Below are positions 8,709-15,926 of a stretch of 39,105 nt of DNA, in pieces. Source of the stretch: Oscillospiraceae bacterium (GTDB taxonomy: Bacteria; Bacillota; Clostridia; UBA1212); assembly GCA_015069195.1 (NCBI GenBank), contig SVJA01000018.1, forward strand, positions 1 through 39,105. Direction: 5' to 3'. The notes beneath the pieces were generated by a model. The model saw only the letters and a program-made list of their open reading frames with translations, did no database searches and was not told where the DNA came from. Numbering within the stretch: the first letter of the stretch is position 1; every line of letters starts with the position of its first letter. The translations under genes were made by a program, and so were the position numbers.

Positions 8709-9434
8709 TTAAACTTCTTGATTCTTTTTAGCCAAATCTTTAACAACTTCACCTGCAAGTATTAAACCTGCAACAGACGGCACGAATGAAATGCTTCCGG
8801 GGTAGCCGAGGTCGCTTTTTTTCGGTTCTTCCTTGGAGTACACGACTTTGACCGGCGGGAGATTTCTTTTTCTGAGCTCGGTGCGGATAACTCTTGCTAA
8901 AGGGCAGACCGATGTTTTGTCGATACGTGCGACTTCAAACATCGTTGGGTCTAGTTTGTTCCCGGCGCCCATACAGCAGATGATTTTTGTGTTTGATTCG
9001 TGGGCTTTTTCTATTAAGAGCAGTTTTGATGAAACACAATCAATGGCATCGATAACATAGTCGTATTTTGTGAAGTCAAACTGCGATGCTGTTTCGGCAG
9101 AGTAGAACACAGGGTATTCTTCTGTCATAATGTCCGGGTTTATGCTGTGAATGCGCTTTGCCATAGCTTCCGTTTTGTTGAGACCTACTGTGTCTGACAA
9201 TGCAATAATCTGCCTGTTTATATTTGAACGGCTTACCGTGTCGTTGTCAACGAGTGCAATGTGTCCGACTCCGGCTCTTGCAAGTGCTTCGGCGGCGAAG
9301 CCGCCGACACCGCCGATTCCGAAAATTATTACACGGGAATCGGCGAGTTTTTTTACACCGGCCGCACCGAGCAACGCTTCGGTGCGGCTGTGTATCGATT
9401 CATTTTCTTTAAAATTTTTATCAATCGGTTTCAT
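8709..9434 (-). CDS. tcdA: tRNA threonylcarbamoyladenosine dehydratase
   Basis: The protein has 241 residues and is of the E1/ThiF/MoeB-like superfamily. An N-terminal RTEALLG segment is followed by the adenylate-binding loop GIGGVGG (about residue 39) and SNINRQI. These, with the length, fit TcdA (YgdL/CsdL). TcdA uses ATP to cyclise t6A at position 37 of ANN-decoding tRNAs to ct6A. No C-terminal rhodanese domain or CxxC zinc pair is present, which argues against MoeB or ThiF. ATG 9434 is preceded by GGAG at 9 nt. The gene follows ychF on the same strand, but a hairpin and an inverted repeat lie between them, so it may have its own control. Confidence 0.88.
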   Translation of the reverse strand: MKPIDKNFKENESIHSRTEALLGAAGVKKLADSRVIIFGIGGVGGFAAEALARAGVGHIALVDNDTVSRSNINRQIIALSDTVGLNKTEAMAKRIHSINPDIMTEEYPVFYSAETASQFDFTKYDYVIDAIDCVSSKLLLIEKAHESNTKIICCMGAGNKLDPTMFEVARIDKTSVCPLARVIRTELRKRNLPPVKVVYSKEEPKKSDLGYPGSISFVPSVAGLILAGEVVKDLAKKNQEV

Positions 9435-9461
9435 AAAAATTTTCTCCGTTTTATCGGTTTA

Positions 9462-9513
9462 TTAATCAATCGGTTTAATAGTCAATCAGTTGGTTATTAA
9501 ACCGATTGATTAA
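9462..9513. repeat. 19-bp inverted repeat upstream of tcdA
   Basis: Bases 9462-9480 are the perfect reverse complement of 9495-9513, with a 14-nt spacer. The arm contains ATCGGTTT. Further direct copies of that 8-mer lie at 9453-9460 and at 9424-9431, the latter inside the first codons of tcdA. The structure could be a second terminator arm, an mRNA hairpin or an operator. Confidence 0.6.
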
Positions 9514-9520
9514 ATTAACA

Positions 9521-9554
9521 GCCGCGGCGCCTCAAACGATAAGCGCGCCGCGGC
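9521..9554 (-). terminator. GC-rich hairpin after ychF
   Basis: Ten GC-rich base pairs (9521-9530 with 9545-9554) lie 22 nt beyond the ychF stop, read on the minus strand. The following tract is only moderately U-rich, so efficiency is uncertain. Confidence 0.55.
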
Positions 9555-9575
9555 ATCTGAATAATTCGTTAAAAA

Positions 9576-10670
9576 CTAAACGTTAAATCTGAACAAAGTA
9601 ACATCACCGTCACTCATGACGTATTCTTTACCTTCGGAACGTACAAGACCTTTTTCTTTTGCGGCATTGTAGGAGCCGCAGGCGATTAGGTCGTCGTAAG
9701 CTACAATTTCGGCACGGATAAATCCTTTTTCGAAGTCGGAGTGAATTTTTCCTGCTGCGCCCGGTGCTTTTGTACCTTTTGTGATAGTCCATGCGCGGAC
9801 TTCTTTCGGACCTGCAGTGAGGTAGCTGATGAGACCGAGAAGTGCGTAGCTTGCCTTTACGAGTTTGTCGAGACCGGAGCTTTCGACGCCGAGTTCCGCG
9901 AGGAATTCTTTGCGTTCTTCTTCCTCAAGCATAGATGTGTCTTCTTCTAATTTGCTGCAGACTACGATAATCTGTGCGCCTTCTGATTCAGCAACTTTTG
10001 CAAGTTGTTGTACGTATTCACAAGAGTCTGGGTCTGCCAAGTCGTTTTCTGAAATGTTTGCCGCATATATGACGGGCTTTGAAGTTAAGAGGAAGAGTGA
10101 ATTTATATATTCTTTTTCTTCGTCGCTCGCGTTGATTGTTCTGGCAGGTTTGCCGTTTTCGAGATGATCTTTTATTTTGCGGAGAAATTCAACTTCTGCA
10201 ATGATTTTTTTGTCGCCGCCTTTTGCCATCTTACTTGTGCGGTCAATTCTGCGCTCTATGAGTTCGATGTCGGAGAATATGAGCTCGAAGTTTATCGTTT
10301 CGGCATCGCGCGCAGGGTCTACGCCGCCGCTTACGTGAATAATGTTTTCGTCATCAAAGCAACGTACAACGTGAATGATGGCATCCGATTCGCGGATGTT
10401 TGCGAGAAATTTGTTTCCGAGACCTTCGCCTTTACTTGCGCCTTTTACAAGACCTGCAATGTCCAAAAATTCGATGGTGGCAGGTGTGACTTTTTCAGGA
10501 TTATACATTTCGGAAAGCACGTCAAGTCTTGAGTCCGGAACTGTTACAATACCGATATTCGGCTCGATTGTACAGAAAGGATAGTTTGCGCTTTCTGCAC
10601 CGGCCTTTGTGAGAGCGTTAAAAAGTGTACTTTTTCCGACGTTAGGAAGTCCTACGATACCTAGTTTCAT
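9576..10670 (-). CDS. ychF: YchF/Ola1-family ATPase
   Basis: The 364-residue protein begins with GLPNVGKSTLFNALTKA (P loop), then DIAGLVKGASKGEGLGN (switch II). It carries NISE in place of the usual NKxD base-specificity motif; that change makes YchF prefer ATP over GTP. A TGS domain forms the C-terminal 80 or so residues and ends in FRFNV. Full length for the family. YchF binds ribosomes and is linked to translation and stress responses. No clear Shine-Dalgarno sequence precedes the ATG at 10670. A TATACT (-10; 10699-10704, minus strand) with a poor -35 is the best promoter candidate. Confidence 0.95.
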   Translation of the reverse strand: MKLGIVGLPNVGKSTLFNALTKAGAESANYPFCTIEPNIGIVTVPDSRLDVLSEMYNPEKVTPATIEFLDIAGLVKGASKGEGLGNKFLANIRESDAIIHVVRCFDDENIIHVSGGVDPARDAETINFELIFSDIELIERRIDRTSKMAKGGDKKIIAEVEFLRKIKDHLENGKPARTINASDEEKEYINSLFLLTSKPVIYAANISENDLADPDSCEYVQQLAKVAESEGAQIIVVCSKLEEDTSMLEEEERKEFLAELGVESSGLDKLVKASYALLGLISYLTAGPKEVRAWTITKGTKAPGAAGKIHSDFEKGFIRAEIVAYDDLIACGSYNAAKEKGLVRSEGKEYVMSDGDVTLFRFNV

Positions 10671-10803
10671 ATATTCTGTGTGCCGCGAAGCATTAATGAG
10701 TATAATACGAGAGCTTTGCGGCGCCCCCTTTCATTAGTTTTAAGCATGAAATTTGCAAAAACAAAAATAAAAAAATTTTAAGGATTTTTTAAGAAAATTG
10801 TAT

Positions 10804-10809
10804 TATAAT
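10804..10809 (+). promoter_or_regulatory. Possible -10 box for the regulator-htrA unit
   Basis: A perfect TATAAT lies about 100 nt upstream of the GTG start at 10909. It sits in an A/T-rich tract, and no convincing -35 box is found at 16-18 nt. It may depend on an activator, or be chance in AT-rich DNA. The rest of 10671-10908 shows no gene. Confidence 0.35.
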
Positions 10810-10908
10810 GCAAACCGTAGAACAGTATAAGCTATTTTGTGCGAATTGTTAAGTAAGTTTTTTATTTTTCATTAGGATTTGACTTTAATTTATACAGAGG
10901 TGTCAGAA

Positions 10909-11658
10909 GTGGAGAATCAGAGACAGTTGATATTGTTTGTCGGTGCTGTAAATGATGCGGACCGAGATGTTTTGGATAGACTTACAGAAGCCGGTTATGA
11001 TGTTATGACTACGGAGTTCACAAATGACTTTGAAAGTATATATTCGGAAGTTTGTGAAAAAAATGTTGATGTGATAGTGATAAACGAAGTTGCTACGGAA
11101 TGTTGCGGCGGATACAATCTTTTGAAATTTGTCACAAATCGCGTTGATTGCGGAATAGTATTTGTAGGCAGGACACAGGATATTGTAAAAGAGGTTCTTG
11201 TGTTGGAGCTTGGCGCGGATGATTATGTTTCATATCCTATTCATTCGGGCGTGTTGATTGCCAGAATAAGAAACATTCTGAAGCGACGTATGCCGAAGTT
11301 GTTCAAAAAAGATGAAGAAATAAGATATCCCGGTCTTGTGGTTAATTTGTCTCAATACAGAGCAGAAATAGACGGAGAAGTGATAAAAATGCCTCCGAAA
11401 GAGCTTGAATTGTTGTATTTGCTTGCTTCGAATCCGAATACGGTATATACTCGTGAAAAGTTGCTTGATATGGTCTGGGGTTATGATTTTGATGTGGGGT
11501 CCAGAACCGTTGACGTGCATATAAAGAGACTTCGTGATAAAATAGAGAAGGATTCAAATGTATGGCAGATTGCCACTGTGTGGAGTGTAGGATATCGTTT
11601 TGAGTTTAAAAACGGTTACCCGGAAAACAAAACCAATGCGGATTTGATGCAAAATTAA
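10909..11658 (+). CDS. OmpR/PhoB-type regulator with a degenerate (pseudo) receiver domain
   Basis: This 249-residue protein keeps the fold of an OmpR/PhoB regulator: residues about 7-124 align as a receiver and about 135-235 as a winged-helix DNA-binding domain. The receiver has lost every phosphorylation residue. The acidic pair region reads FVGAV, the phospho-acceptor Asp is N59 (VIVINEV), the Thr/Ser switch is G87 and the conserved Lys is Y109 (DDYVSYP). The DNA-binding half looks intact (ELELLYLL, then VDVHIKRLRDKIE and GYRFEF). It should therefore act without phosphotransfer, and no histidine kinase is nearby. GTG 10909 is chosen because AGAGG lies 8 nt upstream; TTG 10879 has poorer spacing. 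It lies 35 nt before the HtrA gene, whose control it may share. Confidence 0.88.
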   Translation: MENQRQLILFVGAVNDADRDVLDRLTEAGYDVMTTEFTNDFESIYSEVCEKNVDVIVINEVATECCGGYNLLKFVTNRVDCGIVFVGRTQDIVKEVLVLELGADDYVSYPIHSGVLIARIRNILKRRMPKLFKKDEEIRYPGLVVNLSQYRAEIDGEVIKMPPKELELLYLLASNPNTVYTREKLLDMVWGYDFDVGSRTVDVHIKRLRDKIEKDSNVWQIATVWSVGYRFEFKNGYPENKTNADLMQN

Positions 11659-11693
11659 AGCGATAGTTTATCATATGAAAAGAGGTATAAAAT

Positions 11694-13109
11694 ATGACTA
11701 ACGAAACAAATTCTTTTCAGGAAGAAAATAAAGTCGAGGTAAAACCGGTATTCACTTTTGATGACGGTTACAGACCGCTTTTTACAGATAGTGTAAACGA
11801 ACAGGCGGCTCCGGAGGTTTCTGCGATTTCGGGTGAACCCGTGGTTGCTACGGAAACGGTAACTCAGCTCCCGGCAGAAACACAGCCTGTTGTTGAGGTG
11901 AAAGAAGAAAAAAAGAAAAAGACAGTCGGAGTCGGTACTTGTATTGCGATATCCTCAATATGTACAGTTATCGGTTGTATAATAGTTGCAGTTCTTATGA
12001 TATGCCTTTACGGAATATTTGATGACGGAAAAGATCGTAATAATAACGCTTCTCTTAACAACGGAATTGTAGATAACGGCAGCGATACGACGGTATCCGG
12101 TGAAGTTATAAAACCGGGCAGCGATGTTACTATTAATGTTGAAACCGACAATGTGGCTAATGCAGTATACGCAAAGGCAAACCAGTCTGTTGTAGGCATC
12201 AGAGTAGTTACTTCAACATCTTATGCTCCGTGGGCAAATGAAACTTATCAGATAATGGGTGAGGGATCGGGTGTTGTATATTCCGAGTACGGTATTATTG
12301 TTACAAACTATCATGTTATAAGTGCTGCACTCAATTCTAAGGGTACAATGGATTCAAGCTGTGAAATAAGAGTTCACCTTGACACATCACTTGAAACTTA
12401 TTCAAAGGCTACTCTTAAGGGATACGATGCTACTACCGACCTTGCAGTACTCAAAATAGACATAAAGGGACTTACTCCGGTCGATTTTGCAGACGCGGAA
12501 AAAGTTGAAATAGGTGAAACTGCTATAGCTATCGGAAGTCCGGGAGGTCTCGAATTTATGAATTCTGTGAGCAGCGGTATTGTAAGCGGACTTAACAGAA
12601 ATCTTCAGACTGAAGACGGTATCGCTTATGATTTGATTCAGACTACTGCTGCGATAAATCCCGGTAACAGCGGTGGTGCATTGCTTAATGCAGAGGGCGA
12701 ATTACTGGGTATATGTGTAATGAAACTCGTTTCAACCGGTTATGAGAGTATGGGTTTTGCTATAAGTTCAGGTACTGTAAAGAGTGTTGTTACCCAGATT
12801 CTTAAAGAAGGTAAAGTTACAAGAGCTGCACTCGGTGTTATGATAAGCAATGATTATGACGCTACTGAAGCTGCGCAATACGACTTGCCTGTAGGTGCTT
12901 GGGTACATTCGGTAAATGATGGTTCTGCTGCTGAAAAGGGCGGTATTAAAAAAGGTGATATTATCGTAGGATTGGATGAGTTTGAAATATCAAGCTTTTA
13001 CGATTTGAGAAATGCCCTTTTGGAGCATAAGCCGGGTGAAACCATAAAAGTAAAGGTTTACAGAAACGGTAAATATTTGACTTTGACGGTTGTTCTTGAT
13101 TCTCAATGA
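11694..13109 (+). CDS. HtrA/DegP-type membrane-anchored serine protease with PDZ domain
   Basis: The 471-residue protein has an acidic cytoplasmic N terminus (about 75 residues), one membrane helix (about 80-104), an Asn/Asp-rich linker, a trypsin-like domain and one C-terminal PDZ domain (about 375-470). The catalytic triad is H207 (TNYHVI), D249 (TDLAVL) and S326 (GNSGGAL). HtrA proteases degrade or refold misfolded exported proteins outside the membrane. The single-PDZ, N-anchored layout is the usual Gram-positive one. AGAGGT precedes the ATG. It lies just after the pseudo-receiver regulator and 18 nt before nth. Confidence 0.93.
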   Translation: MTNETNSFQEENKVEVKPVFTFDDGYRPLFTDSVNEQAAPEVSAISGEPVVATETVTQLPAETQPVVEVKEEKKKKTVGVGTCIAISSICTVIGCIIVAVLMICLYGIFDDGKDRNNNASLNNGIVDNGSDTTVSGEVIKPGSDVTINVETDNVANAVYAKANQSVVGIRVVTSTSYAPWANETYQIMGEGSGVVYSEYGIIVTNYHVISAALNSKGTMDSSCEIRVHLDTSLETYSKATLKGYDATTDLAVLKIDIKGLTPVDFADAEKVEIGETAIAIGSPGGLEFMNSVSSGIVSGLNRNLQTEDGIAYDLIQTTAAINPGNSGGALLNAEGELLGICVMKLVSTGYESMGFAISSGTVKSVVTQILKEGKVTRAALGVMISNDYDATEAAQYDLPVGAWVHSVNDGSAAEKGGIKKGDIIVGLDEFEISSFYDLRNALLEHKPGETIKVKVYRNGKYLTLTVVLDSQ

Positions 13110-13127
13110 TGACAGCGGTATTTTTAT

Positions 13128-13787
13128 ATGGAAAAGAAATTAAAAAAAGAAGCCGCGGCAAAATTGCCGCGGCTTTTCGAAGAATTTGATAAGTTATATC
13201 CTGATGCGGAATGTTCATTAAACTATGATAATCCGCTCCAACTTCTGATAAGCACAAGGCTTTCGGCACAATGTACCGATGCCAGGGTAAATATGGTAAC
13301 ACCGGCATTATTTGAAAGATACCCGGATTGCAAAGCTTTTGCGGAAGCTGATATAGAAGAACTTGAAGGTTATATCCGTTCAACGGGATTTTTCAGAAGT
13401 AAGGCGAGAAATATCATAGATTGCTGTAAGGCGCTGCTTGAACGTCATAACGGAGAAGTTCCGGATACGATGGAAGAATTGACCGCACTTGCCGGAGTGG
13501 GGCGAAAAACGGCTAATTTGGTGCTGGGTGATGCATTCGGGAAACCTTCTTATGTGGTCGATACTCATTGCATAAGGTTGTGTAACAGAATAGGTCTTAC
13601 AGATAATTCTGATCCGGTGAAAATTGAAAAAGATTTAAGGGAAATATTACCACCGGAACGGAGCGGAAGATTTTGTCATCAATTGGTTTTACACGGAAGG
13701 GCATATTGCACGGCGCGAAAACCTAAATGCAGTGAATGCAGTATTCGGTCAGTTTGCCGGATGGCAAAGACTCTCCCGTTAAAGTAA
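13128..13787 (+). CDS. nth: Endonuclease III (DNA glycosylase/AP lyase)
   Basis: The 219-residue enzyme removes oxidised pyrimidines and nicks the resulting abasic site in base-excision repair. The helix-hairpin-helix (LAGVGRKTAN) carries catalytic K127, and D145 is in VDTHC, 18 residues later as in E. coli Nth. The C-terminal four-cysteine loop has C-x6-C-x2-C-x5-C spacing and holds a [4Fe-4S] cluster. The ATG at 13128 has no strong ribosome binding site; TTG 13164 is an in-frame alternative. A terminator-like hairpin lies in codons 8-16. The last 65 nt overlap a convergent gene. Confidence 0.94.
   Translation: MEKKLKKEAAAKLPRLFEEFDKLYPDAECSLNYDNPLQLLISTRLSAQCTDARVNMVTPALFERYPDCKAFAEADIEELEGYIRSTGFFRSKARNIIDCCKALLERHNGEVPDTMEELTALAGVGRKTANLVLGDAFGKPSYVVDTHCIRLCNRIGLTDNSDPVKIEKDLREILPPERSGRFCHQLVLHGRAYCTARKPKCSECSIRSVCRMAKTLPLK
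13151..13174 (+). terminator. Terminator-like hairpin inside the nth 5' coding region
   Basis: Ten GC-rich pairs (13151-13160 with 13165-13174) close a 4-nt loop and are followed by TTTC. It lies 41 nt after the htrA stop and inside nth codons 8-16. It may terminate or attenuate read-through from htrA, or fold over the nth start. The short U tract leaves efficiency open. Confidence 0.5.
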
Positions 13788-14316
13788 CGGAATTTATAAG
13801 CTCATTGTTTGCTTTTTTCAATATATTGCTGTCTCTCAGAGGTGAAGAAAGACTGAGAATATACATTGAATTGCCCTTTTGCCAGAGAGTCTGTATAACT
13901 TGCGTATCAAATTTATCACCTTTTATTTTAAAATTGATTTCAAAGCCTGTGCTGCCGTTTTGAAGCACAGGCTTTTTTTCATAATCATAAACGGCTGCGG
14001 AAATGTTTGATTCAGATTGCTTTATATAATCTTCAATGGGATAAGTAAGTTGCCAAACTTGTATATAGCCGCTGATTTTAGAGTACTCATCTTTACCGGA
14101 AAGAGCAAAGTGCTGTGTGATTTCGTTTCCGATTACATAGTTTTCTTTTTTGTAGTTTATGTTTTCGGGTATTTTTATCGTGAAAACATTATTCAGATTC
14201 AGCAGAGCAGACTGCTCGGCTTTTGTTATGGAAATTAATCCGCAGGTGACGACTGCAAACAACACTAATGAAATAAAAATGATAAAAAATTTTTTTTGAT
14301 GTTTGAATTTTATCAA
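13723..14316 (-). CDS. Membrane-anchored exported protein of unknown function
   Basis: I do not recognise the family with confidence. The 197-residue protein has a basic N terminus and a hydrophobic segment (about residues 10-28, FFIIFISLVLFAVVTCGLIS) that acts as signal or anchor. A soluble alpha/beta-looking domain follows, with FTIKIPENINY and TLWQKGNSMYILSLSSP. This resembles the small PsbP-like lipoproteins of Firmicutes, but that is only an impression. The start is TTG 14316; no in-frame ATG is available near the hydrophobic segment, and the ribosome binding site is weak. Its last 21 codons overlap the 3' end of nth. The tail CIHCI comes from bases antisense to the nth iron-sulphur cysteine codons, which suggests an extended C terminus after loss of an earlier stop. 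Confidence 0.65.
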   Translation of the reverse strand: MIKFKHQKKFFIIFISLVLFAVVTCGLISITKAEQSALLNLNNVFTIKIPENINYKKENYVIGNEITQHFALSGKDEYSKISGYIQVWQLTYPIEDYIKQSESNISAAVYDYEKKPVLQNGSTGFEINFKIKGDKFDTQVIQTLWQKGNSMYILSLSSPLRDSNILKKANNELINSVTLTGESLPSGKLTEYCIHCI

Positions 14317-14364
14317 AGCCGTTAAACCTGCCGACGCTTCTGTATTTACGGAATATGGATATGC

Positions 14365-14445
14365 TCAGTCTCCTTTTTTAATTCCGAAAACTAACTTTAA
14401 CAGACAGCCCAGAGGTTTGCAGGGCTTTAAAACTAAAATCTTCAT
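14365..14445 (-). CDS. Possible 26-residue hydrophobic peptide
   Basis: A short frame starts at ATG 14445 (minus) with AGGAG about 10 nt upstream. It encodes a cationic, hydrophobic peptide (MKILVLKPCKPLGCLLKLVF, then a short polar end). It stops at TGA 14365-14367 and is in the same frame as the 197-residue gene downstream, with no other stop between them. It might be a leader peptide, a small membrane peptide, or the former 5' end of the downstream gene. Coding status is uncertain. The rest of 14446-14575 is AT-rich with no visible gene. Confidence 0.3.
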   Translation of the reverse strand: MKILVLKPCKPLGCLLKLVFGIKKGD

Positions 14446-14575
14446 GATGAATCGGACTCCTGTTGATATCGTGCAATATCAGTATATTATTTTTGAATGA
14501 GAAGGGTTACATAAGAACGGAAAAATACTAAAAATACGACAATTTTTTCAAATAAAAATTTTTTGAATTTCGGTA

Positions 14576-14605
14576 TTGATTTTTCTGTTACAACTATGGT
14601 AGAAT
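14576..14605 (+). promoter_or_regulatory. Sigma-A promoter of rpmB
   Basis: TTGATT (14576-14581), 18 nt and TAGAAT (14600-14605) with a TGG extended -10 form a convincing promoter. It lies about 43 nt upstream of the rpmB ATG. No L28-type or other recognisable leader structure was seen. Confidence 0.65.
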
Positions 14606-14647
14606 ACATACCGCTGTTTAATAGATATTATTAGGGAGGTGTGTTAG

Positions 14648-14866
14648 ATGGCAAAGTGTGAAATATGTGAAAAGAACATGTTGTTTGGTCGTCACATCAG
14701 CATAACACGTTCACAAGTCAGTAGACGTGCAAAGAGAAACTGGAAGGTTAATGTTAGACATGTAAAGATTGATGACAATGGCACTCCCAGATATGCTTAT
14801 GTGTGTGCTTCTTGCCTCAGATCCGGTAAGGTGACAAGAGCTGTGAAGCAGGCTGCAGCAGAATAA
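14648..14866 (+). CDS. rpmB: Ribosomal protein L28
   Basis: The 72-residue protein of the large ribosomal subunit matches L28 along its length: CEICEKNMLFG at the start, RRAKRNWKVNVR in the middle and CLRSGKVTRA at the end. It keeps two CxxC pairs (C4/C7 and C53/C56), the zinc-binding form. It is about ten residues longer than the shortest Firmicutes versions. GGGAGGTG precedes the ATG. It is monocistronic, with its own promoter and a hairpin after the stop. Confidence 0.95.
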   Translation: MAKCEICEKNMLFGRHISITRSQVSRRAKRNWKVNVRHVKIDDNGTPRYAYVCASCLRSGKVTRAVKQAAAE

Positions 14867-14907
14867 TTATTCACAAAAGTACAGAAACGATTTTTTTGTA
14901 TAAATCG

Positions 14908-14935
14908 GGACATGTGAGCGAGCGCTTACGTGTCC
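14908..14935 (+). terminator. rpmB terminator
   Basis: An 11-bp stem with two G-U pairs (14908-14918 with 14925-14935) is followed by TTTTC. It lies 41 nt beyond the rpmB stop. Confidence 0.7.
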
Positions 14936-14992
14936 TTTTCTGCATTATAAGCTTAGTTTTTTATTTAGTTACAAAGGGACGGTTTTTATCGT

Positions 14993-15862
14993 ATGAAAAA
15001 TGCGGCAACTGTATATGTATTACTCGCAGGTATACTTTGGGGCGCAATGGGTGTGTTTTCAAGCAAACTAAATTTGCTAGGAATGGGTTCGTTTGACATA
15101 GCGCAGGTTCGTGTAACGCTCGGACTTGTACTTGTCGGTTTGTACCTTGCGATTTTCGACAGAAAAATGTTTAAAATAAAATTGAAAGATGTCTGGTGTT
15201 TCATCGGTACCGGAATAGTCAGTTTGCTTCTTTTCAGTTGTTGCTATTTTTCTGCAATAGAACTTACCGGACTTTCCGTAGCCGCAGTTCTTTTGTATAC
15301 AGCGCCGACATTTGTAATGATAATGAGCCTGATTTTATTTAAAGAAAAAATGACCGCTAACAAATTGATTGCGCTTGTGATGTCGCTTTTAGGTTGCATT
15401 CTCGTGTCAGGTGTTCTGAGTGGCGGATCCGTGAGTTTTGCCGGGGTACTCTTCGGGATAGGCTCGGGATTTTTCTATGCCCTTTATTCTATATTCGGAC
15501 GTTTCGCAATAAACCGCGGTTACGGCTCATGGACGATGGTTTTCTATACATTTTTATTCTGCTCAATAGGCTGTGCATTTTTTACCGATTGGAAAGTTGT
15601 TTATGAAGTTGCAACATTATCGCCGAGTTCATGGCTTATTTTCGGTGGAACTGCACTTATTACGGCATTTCTTCCGTATGTTTTTTATTCAAAAGGTCTT
15701 GAAGGTCTGGAATCTTCAAAGGCTTCAATCGTTGCGTCTGTGGAACCTGTTGTCGGCACGATTATGGGAATGATATTTTTCGGACAGTTCCCGTCTGCGA
15801 TGGGGTATGTCGGTATAGTGCTTGTACTGGGGGCAATAGTAATATTAAACAGGAAATCATAA
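14993..15862 (+). CDS. EamA-family (DMT superfamily) transporter
   Basis: The 289-residue protein has ten hydrophobic helices in two EamA repeats (AGILWGAMGVF near the start; GIGSGFFYALYSIFGR opening the second repeat). It contains the SSKASIVASVEPVVG segment typical of these drug/metabolite exporters. The substrate is unknown; relatives export amino acids, nucleosides or other metabolites. A purine-rich AAAGGGA site lies rather far (about 13 nt) from the ATG. The stop codon falls within a long inverted repeat shared with the convergent recG. Confidence 0.88.
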   Translation: MKNAATVYVLLAGILWGAMGVFSSKLNLLGMGSFDIAQVRVTLGLVLVGLYLAIFDRKMFKIKLKDVWCFIGTGIVSLLLFSCCYFSAIELTGLSVAAVLLYTAPTFVMIMSLILFKEKMTANKLIALVMSLLGCILVSGVLSGGSVSFAGVLFGIGSGFFYALYSIFGRFAINRGYGSWTMVFYTFLFCSIGCAFFTDWKVVYEVATLSPSSWLIFGGTALITAFLPYVFYSKGLEGLESSKASIVASVEPVVGTIMGMIFFGQFPSAMGYVGIVLVLGAIVILNRKS

Positions 15863-15910
15863 AACAAATTCTGGTATAGCTACGCTAAAAAGGATTTGTT
15901 TTATGATTTC
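15853..15910. terminator. Bidirectional terminator between the EamA gene and recG
   Basis: A perfect 17-bp AT-rich stem (15853-15869 with 15894-15910) encloses a small TAGC/GCTA hairpin (15877-15887). It contains the EamA stop codon and ends 16 nt before the recG stop at 15927. Confidence 0.7.
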
Positions 15911-15926
15911 ATGTTTATTTGCAAAG

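Noticed and set aside
14365-14367. TGA read as tryptophan or selenocysteine between the short ORF and the downstream gene
   Set aside because: TGA ends many clear genes here (for example htrA and tcdA-type neighbours), no SECIS-like element is seen, and no conserved motif spans the codon.
14303-14500. Plus-strand frame of 65 codons before rpmB
   Set aside because: It has no ribosome binding site and lies antisense to the short minus-strand peptide and the start of the 197-residue gene; nothing recognisable is encoded.
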